A stretch of DNA of 64,000 bases. Origin: Lateolabrax maculatus. Lineage: Eukaryota > Chordata > Actinopteri > Acropomatiformes > Lateolabracidae. The translations under genes were made by a program, and so were the position numbers. Location of the stretch: positions 22,637,001 to 22,701,000 of the forward strand of contig CM062217.1 in the NCBI GenBank assembly GCA_031216445.1. Direction: 5' to 3'. How positions within the stretch are numbered: the stretch's first letter is position 1; the number at the start of each line of letters is the position of its first letter. This document shows positions 49,930 to 61,480 of the stretch, one piece after another. Below the pieces are notes generated by a model. The model worked only from the letters and a program-made list of their open reading frames with translations. It did not search any database and was not told where the DNA came from.

Positions 49930-50806
49930 TTGTGGATCACACTGACAGTGTTTTTGTATGAGTTTTATTGCTATTTTATGTTACGATGAATACATTTCAG
50001 AATTCGGAATCTATAATTAAAAATTACTGTTCTCGTCATCTTTCTACAATGTCAAAATTGTTCTACCGTATTGATTATATATTACAAGAACTTTATACCA
50101 TTGTTTCCTGGCTTTGAAAATCAACTTTAATGCTGTGCTTTGGTAAAATGATTAGTGACAAAGTGTTAGACTGGCAGAGAGGGGGAATGAAAGAAAAGCA
50201 GAAAAAGGCAGCAAGAAGAGGAAGTGGAAATGAAAGCGAGGCGTACGTTGAAGACATTTAAGCTTTTTCTCAGACAGAAGCCTTGAATCTCCGTCTCCTC
50301 CGTCTCCTCCGCCATCCACTTCCTCATCATCTTCCCCTGTAGTGTTTACACGCTCTTCACTTAATCCAGCCTTTAGGATGCCCATTTCACTTCACTTCGT
50401 TACTTCTCTCAACAAAGAGATGGAAGAGTGTATGTTGAGGGAGGGCGAAAAAAAGAAGAAAAATCCTCCTGACATGATTTTTCTTTCTCCATAACTCTCC
50501 CTCCTTTCAGCCCTTCATCCTTTGCTCCCTCCCCCCATCTCCATCTCAATCTCAATCTCGGCTCACTCAAGCGTTGGCCGGCAGGGCCTCCAGCATCGAT
50601 CCAATAAAGCTGGTAGTCGGCACTGCGAGGCTCGGAGAGCTTACACCCAAACCCAACGTTTAAGCACGCTCATTTAACAGCACGTCGCCATGATCTGATC
50701 TGGGGGTGGAGGGTGCCTGATTTTTTTCTCTGCCTCTTCTTATTTTTCTTCTCAAACATTTAATCAATAACAGTCACATTGGTTGGACATGGGCACACAA
50801 ACAAGC

Positions 50807-50826
50807 ACACACACACACACACACAC
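50807..50826. repeat. (CA)n microsatellite
   Basis: Ten CA units. Confidence 0.9.
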
Positions 50827-52773
50827 CTCCAAATATCAATTACCTCCCCTGCCAATCACCAAATAGACCAAATGTTTGTTTGCCAGCACTGGGATTTAAT
50901 ATTCACGTGTGGGAATAGATAAGGGAGAGAGGGAGTAGGAGACATAAAATGTGCTACGTATGCGGAGGTATTTTCTGTCTTTGTGCTGGATTAAAGTAAA
51001 TACAGTTTGACATTTTCTGCCTGTTTAAAAGTCAATGGATTCCCTTCTCCAATGAGCGTGCATCATCAAAGGCTCCATTTCACTCGTTGATACACAGCAG
51101 CAGGTGCAGAGGGGAAAGCTTACAGATGGCGTGTGTGCATTTTGTTGTGTGTTTGCATCTTTGTATTTCAATTTTTATGAGGAAATTTGGTCCTCATAAG
51201 AATACAAACATTAAGAAAGATTCATCATTCCTTACATCTGCAGTGTTAAAGTTCAGTAATTCGTTTAGCATTAGAGTAATTAGACTTGGTTTAGATTACA
51301 GTCAGTGAGTTGGAGATGCAGTGGGTTTGCTATAGGGTCAGTAAACCCAAATTACTTAAAAAAGAAAACATCTTTTTTCACTTCACCACTCCCAGTGGCA
51401 TCTAGCCATGCAGATAACTTTGGTTTCATGTTCTGAGGTTCTAACATATCCATCACGGAGATCTCTGCTGCCATTTGAATACAATAGATAGATGCTTGTG
51501 GTACTCACAGCATTTAAAAATGACATTTAAATGTGACGGTGTCATCTCTTTCCAGACAGTGCCCCAGTTAGTGTGAATCCTTATATGAAAACCGTGGATA
51601 AAATGTTTTGTTGATATTTTTCCCTAAGACCATCGTATGCATCAAACAAAGTGCTGATCAGATTGTGTAACAGTGGCTGAAACTCAATTTCCTATGGTGT
51701 AATCAGGCGGGGGTGCTTCAGACAATTTTTTTTTCTAAAACAGGCTATCTGACAATCACACCCACTACACACAGCGATTGGCCCAATTTTCATGTACAAC
51801 CAAGTTCAACAGCATGAATGGCTTAGTGGAGGGAGTATCTGTCTGTACTATTAATTGCGTTTAGACTACAAAGACATGCAAAAGACAGAGTGCGGCCGTT
51901 TAGAATAGGTACAAACACTTTTGACTTAAGACGCAGTCAGAAGACATGTTGTAGAAGCATACTGAGGCCTTTAGTAAAAAATAAAACAGACAAATAACCA
52001 TCTGCATGACTAAATACCACTAGAGGTGGTAATAAGTGAAACTTTTGATTTTTGTAATTTAGGTGACTCGATTCTTGAACCAATAAATCATGTAATTACT
52101 GTCTTAGCTGTGGTAGCTTCAACTTTGTTAGCACAGGTGGCTGCAGCTAATCCACTGATAAACGCAGTCCAACATATTAAAAAATGTGTTTAAAAATTTA
52201 TTTTCACACTTGCACACTCAACTACTAAAAAGAGAAATTAATAATGACAAACAAATGAATTTATCTAAAGCTGTTCCTGGTTGATTTTTTTGTTTATTTA
52301 TAAGTGACATGTTTCATCTTGAGTCTGCTTAGTAGATTCATGCAACTAATTAATGTCACGAGTTCTCACAAAATGACAGCGTGACACGAGGTAAGATTTA
52401 AAGGCTGGCAGGTCTTCAGAAGCACAGAAAAACAAACCTTGAGAGTGGGTCTTTGTGTCCTTTAAGGAGTATTTTAATGTGAAATTCCTCTTCTCGCCCT
52501 GTGCGTCAGTCTCACCTGCAACACCGCAACAAGTCAATCATCCTGTGCTGTTATTGGACTGTAATGCCGCTCTGAAGTCGCACACTTGACATGTTCATTA
52601 GGTATAAAGCAATTCATTTACAACACAGTGCTATTGGATTGTCCTTGCCTCGACATTCATTTCCCAACACATTGGCGTTTGATGCGTTGCCAGCCCCAAT
52701 TAACTTTGATAACTCAGCCCCAGTTTAATATACTGCTGCTGAATTGGCTTGACAAGAGTGCGATGATAAGCCC

Positions 52774-52791
52774 TTTTTTTTTTTTTTTTTT
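52774..52791. repeat. Poly-T run
   Basis: Eighteen T, about 460 bp upstream of the signal-peptide exon. The 171-residue open frame crossing it is not a gene. Confidence 0.92.
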
Positions 52792-53254
52792 GTGCTTTTT
52801 GAGTGGCTATAGCTGGATTATCGCTCAGAGTGAGGGAGGTTCAGGGAAAACTTTCCTGCATTACCCCCCACCCCCAACCCCCGCCGGCCAAAAGTCATTA
52901 AAATGTTTGGTTTGTTTTTGTTGGCAGACACACACACACTCACACACAGAGGCACATACACTGATTACAGCTATGTCCTTGTTGGCTTTGATGATTTGCA
53001 TAACTCATTTCTGGTTTACGTTATTGCGGATTTTGATGACCATGTTCAGTTTTATAGTACATGTTTTCAAAGTGAGTAATTTATCTTTCAGTGCAGCTTG
53101 AATGTGTGAACTGTTTTGTGTGGCTTTTTGAAAAAAAAAATGTTTAAGTTGTAAATACTGTCATGACAAAATTGTTTCTGATAAACAACCAAGCCAATAA
53201 AAGAAGTGAATTGCTGCTTTCAGCTGATGTGTTGGTTTTTCTGTCTCTCGGCAG

Positions 53255-53468
53255 GCTGCCAGGAGCTTGGCTGCTCTCTCTCTCGAGGTCCCTCTGATCA
53301 ACCGATTGATCCCCCGATCCATCAGTCAACGCCAGTTCCGACGAACGGGAGCTGTCATGGGAGCCATGGGCGGGATGAAGGTCTTGCTCCTGGTGTTTCT
53401 GGTTGGATGGGAGAAGTCGCTGGGTCTCAACTGGAACCCAGTCCCGCGCAAGACTGTTCGATACCAGG
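53255..53468 (+). other. sema4c: Exon carrying the start codon of a class 4 semaphorin
   Basis: The acceptor GGTTTTTCTGTCTCTCGGCAG ends at 53254 and the donor is GTGAGT at 53469. The exon is 214 nt: 102 nt of 5' untranslated sequence without any ATG, then 112 nt of coding sequence ending in phase 1 (one base of the next codon). The untranslated part is open in the coding frame back to the acceptor, so an in-frame extension from an upstream exon cannot be excluded by this exon alone. Splicing from 38297 would supply an in-frame stop. Confidence 0.75.
53357..53468 (+). CDS. sema4c: Class 4 semaphorin, signal peptide and mature N-terminus (partial; SEMA4C-like)
   Basis: Class 4 semaphorins are single-pass membrane ligands with sema, PSI and Ig domains that bind plexin-B receptors. 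They guide axons and epithelial and muscle cells. This exon encodes 37 residues plus one base. Residues 8-18 (KVLLLVFLVGW) form the hydrophobic core of a signal peptide with likely cleavage near SLG/LNW. The mature start LNWNPVPRKTVRYQ resembles human SEMA4C (WWNLVPRKTV, from memory), which fits better than the 4A, 4B, 4D, 4F or 4G N-termini I recall. Three in-frame ATGs (53357, 53366, 53375) all have G at -3. The first two also have +4 G, and I chose the first. The next exon, which should complete a G-initial codon (Gly or Glu) and open the sema domain, was not found up to 64 kb. Sema4e or another fish paralogue is possible. Confidence 0.7.
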
Positions 53469-55312
53469 GTGAGTGGGCAGTGTTATACCAGCTGAGGATT
53501 AAACCTCAGGCGGCCGGCACTGAACTTTGACATTTTACTGTGTCTTTAAAGGCCTGTTCACTGTGGAAAAGTGAAACAGGGAAATATTTAACTCTATAAG
53601 CTTGGTAGTGACTAGTTCCTGTAGCTGGCATACTAACCAACTATCGCTCCATCCAGCCGGGTATATGGCTCATAGCTCTCTGATCTTCTTTCCATTTTCT
53701 CTGTACTGGTTCTGTTGCTGGGCTCACTAACTGTCAGTTAACCGGACAATAAGTTCACAAGGTTTATTTAAAAGATGCATTTCTACCATCAACTGTCTCA
53801 AACTATTACTCTTATGTGGAGCTGTTAAGGATAATTAAATGTACATAGCAAATTATAAATGTCAGAGTTTACCAAAGTTGAACTTGACACAAAAAATGTG
53901 CGCAGTTTTGCCTTCCTTAATGCACCCAAATCCCAGTCCAGACCTTAAGACGGACTTTATGGACTCATAGCTGTTTGTCCCTTTAATGATTTATCTGGTC
54001 AGACATCTCATACAAAACCAATAATTGCAAAAATGTATTCCATTACAACAATTTCCATTATATTTTAGCGGTGTATGGATGATTTCTGATTTTGCCAAGA
54101 GGCCGACATTGACCCTTAGTAAAACAATACAACAGTCTAATCCTGGTACTCAACTGTATTTGCGCTCTTTATCTCGACCCTCCTCTGCAGCCAGGCCCAG
54201 CTTTCTTCACTGAACAATGCCAAATGTTGCAAGCTGAGAAACAGTCTTTTTTTAATCCCTCAAAGGGGAAGTGCTGCATTCTCTCTCTTGGGGATTAGGG
54301 ATATACTATAAAGAGAGGGAAAAAATATGGGGAAAAAAGCTATATTATCTCACCTCTCTGCACCACCTATTCTACCTTTCATCCCATATCTATCTCTTTC
54401 TCCTCTTTCTTTTTTGCCTTTTATTCCTCCCCTCCCCTTTTTTGCTTTGTATGCTGAGGCTCATCATATGAGCCCGAAATACTCTTATAGGCGTTTTCAC
54501 AGAGAGCTCCGATTTCTGCCGCTCTCGAGGAGAATGGCGCTCGGCGGCGGCTGTGGTGGCAGAGTGTGGGGGTATTTCAAAAGCTGCTTTCTTGTGCCGC
54601 TATCATGCAGCCCCACCATCCCTTTCTCCTTTTTTTCTCCTCCCTCATCCCTCCATGCTACAGTCGTCTGGTGTTGTGGTGGCATGTGAGGACAGGGGAT
54701 GGGGGGGGGGGACAATCGGTAGGGTGTCAATACTTCCTGGTGAAATGCTCCAGTGTCAAAAAGCAAGGCCAATGTTGGCAAAGAGCAGTGCAGATCTCTG
54801 CTGTACTCATGCGCCAGAACACACTTGTGGTTAAGGCATACCAGACCAGACAGCTGCAAATACATGGTTTTATATGGAAGGAGCAAAAAATATAAAAAAA
54901 AAGCACTGCCAATCTAATTTTCAGTATTTTTCTGAAGAAAGGGTGAATAAATCTGCCTGTAGGGACAAGATAACGCCCCTCGCTTCCAGTGCAGCTTCAC
55001 TTTTTTGTCATGAATGTCTTCCACATAAAAGCCTTGTCATGAAACGCGGGAGAAGGCAGATCACGTCACTTCTATCAGACTTGATTTGAGTGTGGCACTT
55101 GAGTGCAGAAAGATTCTTGACGCAAATTGATTTGCATTGGAAACAAGTAGGATTATCCTGCCCGTTGACAGATTTCTCCACTTGGTTAAAGAAAAATGAG
55201 ATTTTCAGGCTCAATACGGGGTTAAATGACTTATATGGATGGGTTCTTGCTGCAGAGCTGAGGAGGAGATAGGAGAGAGACGAAATGGAAAAACAAAGCT
55301 GCTGAAAGAGGA

Positions 55313-55335
55313 GGGGGTCGGGTTGGGGTGGGGGG
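55313..55335 (+). repeat. Canonical G-quadruplex motif
   Basis: Four G-runs of 5, 3, 4 and 6 separated by TC, TT and T, a textbook short-loop quadruplex. It is embedded in a purine-rich GA stretch (55260-55430). Confidence 0.88.
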
Positions 55336-55585
55336 AGAAATGAAAAGAGAGAGAGGAGATATATAATGGAAAGAAAGCAAGAGAGAGAGACAGGTAGAGA
55401 GACAGAGAAAGACTGGGAGAGAGAGGTCAGTCACTAACTGCCTTAAAAGGACAGAAAGTAGCTTCAGAGGAACGACAGGGAGAAAGGAAAACACACACAC
55501 ACACAAATTCTGCAGGCCATTCGCCTTGTGTTTCATTTTGCATGGAGGCATCTCCCTGCACAGACACACACCATCCATATTAACG

Positions 55586-55602
55586 TGTGTGTGTGTGTGT
55601 GA
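55586..55602. repeat. (GT)n microsatellite
   Basis: About eight GT units. Another interrupted GT array lies at 55849-55872. Confidence 0.85.
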
Positions 55603-55920
55603 TTTGTTGTTTGCATGCAGTGCGAGTTTGCAAGACAGACAAGAAGGAAGGCAATGAAAAACCTGAGTGAGAGAAAATGTGGGGGCACGGAGGGCGTGTG
55701 TGTTTATACCCATTTGTGAAGGGAGAGTGTGTGTGCGTGTAGCTGTGGGTCTGTCTATCTAATCCTCCTTTGTTTATATATGTGTGTGAGTGTGTGTACT
55801 GCTTAGGCTGGCAGTCTGAGGGATTTGGAGGTCTGGGCAGTGCAGGAGGGGTGTGTGTGTGTGTGTGCGTGCGTTGGGTGGGTTATGGTGGGACAGAGAT
55901 GGTTGAAGAGATAATATTTA

Positions 55921-55952
55921 CCCCCCCCCCAACACACACACACACACACACA
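55921..55952. repeat. Poly-C plus (CA)n microsatellite
   Basis: Ten C followed by a CA array. Confidence 0.93.
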
Positions 55953-56389
55953 ACACCAACACCACCACCCCTGCCCGGCAATTACATGAGTTTGCAGGAG
56001 AAGAAGCACAAACATCCTCTCTCTCCCTCTATCTCTTTGTGTGTCTCTTTTTCCCTCGCTAACTATCTGCCTCTTCTTCTTCTTTTATTTTTTAAAAGTC
56101 ACATGTTGACATTATGTATTTCAGGCTGTTGCTATTCCTCACCAGCCACTCCTCATATTTATGGAGGGAAAAGTAGACATTTAATGTATGCACATTATTT
56201 ATGGCCCTCGTAGAGCCGCTAATGAGCACTGTAAATTGACATAATTTTCTTTTCTAGTCACGGACATGTGCATGTATCTTGAGTTCTTATCACTTTTGAG
56301 AGGTTATTATTTCATATTAATGTGCATATTGTACATGTTTGTCATTCATCTTTTTTTTTCTAAAGGTTTTGCCATCCATAAATTTTCAC

Positions 56390-56900
56390 TTAATGTTAAA
56401 GGAGATGTCTGATGTTACACCATTGTTTTCCTATTGGCAACAAATCTCATTAAAAGACCAAAATCCTGAAAACACCTAACTAGACTTAGATCTAAAAACA
56501 AGCCACAAATAAATAGTTTCATTTTTCTTCAAAAAAGTATTTTTCTAAATCAACTGCACGCCGTAGCTTTTAGCAAGCAGCACAAAAGCACCGTAAATAG
56601 TGCTTTTGTTGAGAACTATTTTGAGCTGGAGATTAATACAAATTTTGGATTATTTGTGACAACTGGACAGTGCAGTTTGGTTTAACTCATAATAAACTAC
56701 ATTACCTATGTTCAACCTAATGAAGGAACATGTTAACCAGTGCAACTCTTTGGCTCACTGACATCTTTTTTTAATTAACCAATGGAGGTCTGTTGTACAT
56801 ACAAATAATTGCATCCGGCTACACTGACACAACAAGCAATACTTCACCGGGACTAAGTCTCTCAACGAGCCCTAAATGTTGTGTTAAAATAAATCATTAT
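56390..56900. repeat. Possible dispersed repeat, unclassified
   Basis: The phrases GGCAACAAATCTCATTAAAA, CAACTGCACGCCGTAGCTTT and TTGAGCTGGAGATTAATACA recall a repeat seen in teleost introns. No inverted ends or coding content are visible and the boundaries are guesses. Confidence 0.35.
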
Positions 56901-57299
56901 GGAATTAAGAGGAGCAGCAACATTGGGCTGACTTGACTGCTGGCCACCCATCAGAAAAAGCTCATGCTATATAATGCCCATTGTTTAGTAATGTTAAAAG
57001 ACAAGACTGAGGCAACCAAATCTTGCCAATTGTGTTACCATGCTGACTGTGCCAAAAGTTCATCAATGTTCCCAACATTAACATTAAAGTTACTTACAGT
57101 ATACTAGCTCTTATCTAACTAAGCTGAAGTTATAGCTGGACAAAGAACATGGCGAGCATCGACTTACCATCCTTCATGCAGCCTCGGATGTAGAACAGTG
57201 TCTCCATCTGTGATTTGCCCACCGTGATTGGCTGCTGTTGTTTAATTCAACCTATGTTGGTTGTAAAATGAAGAGTTTTTCTGACATTCATTTTATTCT

Positions 57300-57775
57300 T
57301 TAATCCTTGGGGAGGGTGTCGAGTCATCTCAAGTCAAAAATCCAAATGAAGTCCAGAGTCCTTGGTGTTAAAGTGGTTGATGTGCTTTGTCTGTAAGTTT
57401 ATATACACAGTGTATATGTAACCTTAACTTAACAGTGGCCAGCGTGACCACAGGAGACATTAAGGCATAAGGGTGAATAGTAAAATGAAGTGTGACAGTA
57501 TCTCCAGCAGAACAGTCTGCTGATGAGACAACACTGATGTCAGTCGCACCGCAATACCCATGTTTGATAATGTTAGCTCAAATCAGCTACCATAGGCTAA
57601 TGGTTAGACCAAGTGGGGTTTATCTGTAAAAGCCCAAAGTGAAGAGAGTAGAGCAGGGGTTCCTGGATGAATTCAACTGTTGTAAGAGGAAGAACATGTT
57701 AATCATCCTTTCAAAATTCACATTGAGTTCAAGTTGAGTCAAGTCATTTAACTGAAGTCTCCACCTCTGGAAGGA
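57300..57775. repeat. Possible split repeat with GAGTCAAGTC-type words
   Basis: GAGTCATCTCAAGTCAAAAA at about 57322 and TTGAGTCAAGTCATTTAACT ahead of CTCCACCTCTGG at about 57736-57771 look like two ends of one AGTC-rich teleost repeat, with about 350 bp of unrelated sequence between. Uncertain. Confidence 0.35.
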
Positions 57776-58504
57776 TCAATTAATAGTTCTTTTCATGGGA
57801 TTTGTTGACAGTAGAAAATCGCTAGCTTTCTCCTTTAAAGTTAAACCTTGTAGGGGTTGTATATCTTCTTTTTCACTTGTTTTCTGTCTTTCACCTTTGC
57901 CTCTTTCATGCTGTCTCCTTGACTGACCTGCTTTGTCATTTGTCCTTTCTTACTGAATTGGCTAAAGCTGAATGAAGCATCCATTATGTTGCTTTAAGCC
58001 GTTTTCATGCCCTTAACCTGGCCCACTTCCATTGACTGCAGAAAAATACTTCAGGTGATAACACCAGTGTTTTCTCCCACTCCTTTCTGTCTTTTCCCCT
58101 CTCTTTTGGGGTTTGTCCTGTTGGGTCCATGCACACAGACACACACCCGCAACCACACATACACTCCTTAGCCCAGCCCAATGACAGAGGCCAGTAAGCC
58201 AAAACTATGACAAAACGCAGCAGCTGTGGTTAAACAAAGAAAGAAAGAGTGAAAGAAAGAAGGGAAAGAGGGAGATGAAGAGAGTGGGAGAACTTGAGCC
58301 CTTAGAAACTTGATATTTGGTCTGAAAAGCTAGCCTGCTTTGATCCAGCAAATGAGCCCTGCATCTTTTTTTAACGAAAAGCCAAAGCAAATGCATGCCT
58401 CTTGATTTAGAAAAAAAGAAAGATAAAATGAAAGATGATGGGAGAAAAAAAAACACATAGCAGAAGGAGAGTGAAAAAGGGCCGGGCCTCTGACCTCCAG
58501 AAAC

Positions 58505-58531
58505 CTCTCTCCCGCTCTCTCTCTCTCTCTC
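58505..58531. repeat. (CT)n low-complexity tract
   Basis: CT repeat with one CCG interruption. The flanking 58540-58700 is pyrimidine- then purine-rich. The two long minus-strand open frames across it are low complexity. Confidence 0.88.
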
Positions 58532-59019
58532 AACCTTTCTCTTTTTTTCCCCTTCTTTCTGTCTCTCTGCCGTATCTCCCCAAACCCTCCAATTACAGTA
58601 ATGAGTGGTTGAGAGCGAGGCAGAGGAGGAGGCAGAGAGAGGCTGTGCGTGACTGGGAGGATAGATGGGGGAGAAGGAGGGAGAGATGGGAGGAGGATAT
58701 TCATCACCCATTTTTTATCTGCTATGAGTGTCACTCATCCCCTGACCCCGCGCTGATTGGTCAGTGAAGATTAACAGTCCGGACCAGATGTCAGGACCTG
58801 GAGAGCTCTCTGTTGTCATACTGACTTTGTGAGAGCTGATGTTTGGGCAAGTGGGCATGTGGATTAAAATGAAAATGCCACTCGAAGGCTGCTCTTATCC
58901 AAAGCACCTTCTTGTGATAGTAGTGCTGTGGTTGCACTGCACTTTTTGCCAGGATTGACGTGATATTAAAAATCGCTGCCGTCCGCTATCCTTATCCTTT
59001 GAACAAGAGTGAACGATTC

Positions 59020-59290
59020 ACATACAAGCACATGTGACTTTCAGATATATCCCATGTGAAATGAAACAACACCAATCTTACATGTAATATCACATGGCAT
59101 GGATTCAAATATGTGTGATATAGGCACATGTGGTTTGTCGCATGTGAAAACAGCATTTCATATAGGTGATTAATTCACATGAACGCACATCGTTTTTTTT
59201 GTTGTTTTTTTTTTTGGACATTTAACATGATGCAAGCATGTTTGGTTTTCACATGTGATGTATGTTTTCAGGTAAAACATATGCCATGTG
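59020..59290. repeat. Cluster of CATGTG/CACATG palindromic motifs
   Basis: At least eight occurrences within about 270 bp, for example CACATGTG at 59029 and 59125 and TCACATGTGA at 59249, plus CATGTGAA variants at 59053 and 59141. The spacing is irregular. The motif contains the E-box core CANNTG and is self-complementary. It may be a degenerate palindromic repeat or a binding-site cluster. Confidence 0.75.
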
Positions 59291-60017
59291 TTTTTTTTCC
59301 TGAATCATGCAGTTTAATGACATATGTATTGCATAAACTATGCAGCACTGCAAAAGATTGACAGGAAAATAATAAACAGCAATTTTGAAAGTCAATCAAT
59401 TGTTTAAGTCATTTAACATTTGCTGATTTGTGCCTCTCAAATTTGATGATTCTTTGATTTTCTCCGTTTAATTTGATTGTAAGTTGAATATATTGGGTTT
59501 TTGAATATTTGTCAGCAAAAAAAGTTTTTTCGCTCCATTTCTCACTATTTTCTAGCATGTTGTGCACTAAATGATCAGATCAATGATCTAGCTCTTGAAC
59601 TGATATTTAAAAAAGGTGCCAGTCGTCAACAGCTTGACGACATCATGTACATGCAGCCCATTGGGGTACAAATCATGTTCCAAGTCTAATCGATTTGAGA
59701 GTATAAATTACCATTTTATAATGAAAAATATTAAAAGGAAGTCAACTAAAAAGTGTACCCCTGATACTCCTGCACAGACGATTCATGGAGAGAGGATTTT
59801 GGAGGCTTTAGAAGCTTTCTGAATGAACTGGACTGCGTTTTGCACCTCAAATAGCTGCAAGTACCTCCTTCACAGACAGTTTGAGCAGGAAATGGGTCTA
59901 TTTTGTCCGACACTCACGATAACTACACAATGAGAACCTGCAGTCATTCAATAAGTGCTGGTACTGAGTAACTAGAAACTCACTTGGACAGAAATCTATC
60001 ATACAGCTCAAGGCTAC

Positions 60018-60172
60018 AGCTCAGGTGCAGGAGCAGGGTTTGGCTTTAATTGTGAGCTTGTTAGGGTTGGTGGTTCGATCCCCAACCACTCCTGTCTACA
60101 TTTTAGCGTGTCCCAGAGCAAGACGCTGCACCGCAAATTGCTGTCTATGTGTTTAGACGTCTGCTAAATTAA
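60018..60172 (+). mobile_element. tRNA-derived SINE fragment
   Basis: GGTGGTTCGATCCCCAACCA at about 60069-60088 is a good RNA polymerase III B box in its arm. A diverged A-box-like region precedes it. It is followed by CTCCTGTCTACA and CCCAGAGCAAGACGCTGCAC, word for word the kind of tail found in teleost V-type SINEs, and GACGTCTGCTAAATTAAG. No cloverleaf can be closed, so it is not a tRNA gene. Confidence 0.7.
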
Positions 60173-60472
60173 GGTGAGACAGATTCATTAATTATGAAAA
60201 TGATTGTGGGATGTACCGGCTTGTGCGGAGGCCTAACCTGATTCTTTTGTGACTTTTTCACAGACTTCCATACAAGTATCTACAGTATGAAGATGTTTTA
60301 TCACTATTGTGCCGGATGTGAGTGTAGTGTTCCGTGGTGCTGATTCCCCCTTCTCGTGAATCACCAAATACTTGTAATTTTTGGCATATAAATCATAAAG
60401 TGAGTCAAATTCCCAAACTGTAGCAGTGTCATGCTGCACCCATTGAGCACCACAGGCTCCCCTCGATCTCTC

Positions 60473-60474
<2 letters not shown>

Positions 60475-60509
<35 letters not shown>
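60475..60509. repeat. (GT)n microsatellite
   Basis: Seventeen uninterrupted GT units. Confidence 0.95.
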
Positions 60510-60510
<1 letters not shown>

Positions 60511-61298
60511 ATCATCACAGCATCGCACAAAAAGGGCCTAACTCTTCCCAGCTGGTGCCCGCTGCTGCACCAGTCATACATGCTCAACCATGACGCTGGA
60601 ATGGAAAAACCTCACTTGTGGCATCAACCAGCTCTTGATTTGTTCTGCTTGTTGTGGATTGCAGTGGCGACCCCCCACCGAGCCAGGCTGTTTCACCCCC
60701 CCGCCCCCCGACATCCCTCCCACCCCCTCCCGCTTTCATCTTCTGCCTTCACCCCCAGAAAACCATCCCCCCACTGGGCTCTCTTGCTCCGTTCTTGTGT
60801 TAATCCACTTTTACCACTTCCTCTCCTCCCACTCTCCCATCCCTTCATCTCACTCTTCCAATTCTGTTGAATTCAATCGCTCTATTGCCATGACTGTTTA
60901 TCAGTAACAATAATGGTAAAGCTGAATAGGATATACAAATGCTCCATAACCAACAAACAAGGGTTTAAACATTTAAGCCATGCAGAGACTACTAATTATT
61001 CAGCTTAAAAGGTGTGCACGTGTAATTATGTATTCATTAATGTACTAGCTATTATCTTTATTTCATACTGATTCAAGCAGGTTAAATACACAAATCCCTT
61101 GTGTTGCAGTCTGAATAATCCTATAAATCTATTTTTTTTTATTTACAATAGGATATAATCTATACTTACCTAAAGGTATTTTTGCAGATCTAGCCAGTAA
61201 AAGCATGTATATCTTTCCCTTTCTTGTGTCTCTCTATCTCCCTGCTCTCATTCTGTCGTACACCTGACTCTCCTGTGAACTTGTCGTCTGTTCGGCAG

Positions 61299-61480
61299 AC
61301 AAAAGCTTGAGCACCAGCGTGGGAGTCTGTGCGCCTTTGTGCGCGCGGCGGTGCCTTTCCCTTCAAAGAGGGTACCTGCTCAGACGAAGCCTGGCGACGC
61401 TCCGCACGCACGCTCGGGCACATCCGCATGTTTGTGTGGGCGCTGCGCAGCGTCTTCCCCCCCTCTGTCTGTCTGTCTCT
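61299..61480. promoter_or_regulatory. Intronic CpG-enriched patch
   Basis: CG steps are dense (GTGCGCGCGGCGG, CTCCGCACGCACGCTCGGGC, GGGCGCTGCGCAGCG), in contrast to the flanks. A good-looking acceptor TTCGGCAG ends at 61298. The following frame is open for over 150 nt but arginine-rich, does not resemble a semaphorin and shows no clear donor. It could be an alternative promoter or enhancer. Nearby 61524-61533 (CTAAAATAGG) is CArG-like. Confidence 0.35.

Larger units (their letters stand above)
38298..53254 (+). other. sema4c: Inferred intron 2 (about 15 kb)
   Basis: It lies between the donor at 38298 and the acceptor CTCGGCAG ending at 53254. No coding exon is seen on either strand. The stretch 38300-38700 is purine-rich low complexity. 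It holds two perfect hairpins, a family A element, a tandem two-unit repeat, a MITE-like copy and many CA/GT arrays. The segments 41.74-42.06 and 52.54-52.77 kb are non-repetitive and are candidates for conserved regulatory DNA. Confidence 0.45.

Noticed and set aside
52586..53101. 171-codon open frame upstream of the semaphorin exon
   Set aside because: It crosses a poly-T run and a CA array, and has no motif or acceptor/donor pair. It lies inside the inferred intron.
53267..53356. Semaphorin start upstream at a TTG codon
   Set aside because: TTG is not a normal vertebrate start, and the ATG at 53357 has good context directly before a signal peptide.
58205..58734. Two long minus-strand open frames (168 and 134 codons)
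   Set aside because: Low-complexity GA/CT sequence gives serine/proline and arginine/glutamate runs in overlapping frames.
60069..60088. Possible tRNA gene at a B-box match
   Set aside because: No acceptor stem or cloverleaf can be formed, and the flanking words are those of a SINE.
61299..61480. Sema-domain exon after the acceptor-like site at 61298
   Set aside because: The reading in the required phase is arginine- and cysteine-rich with no semaphorin motif, and no donor follows.
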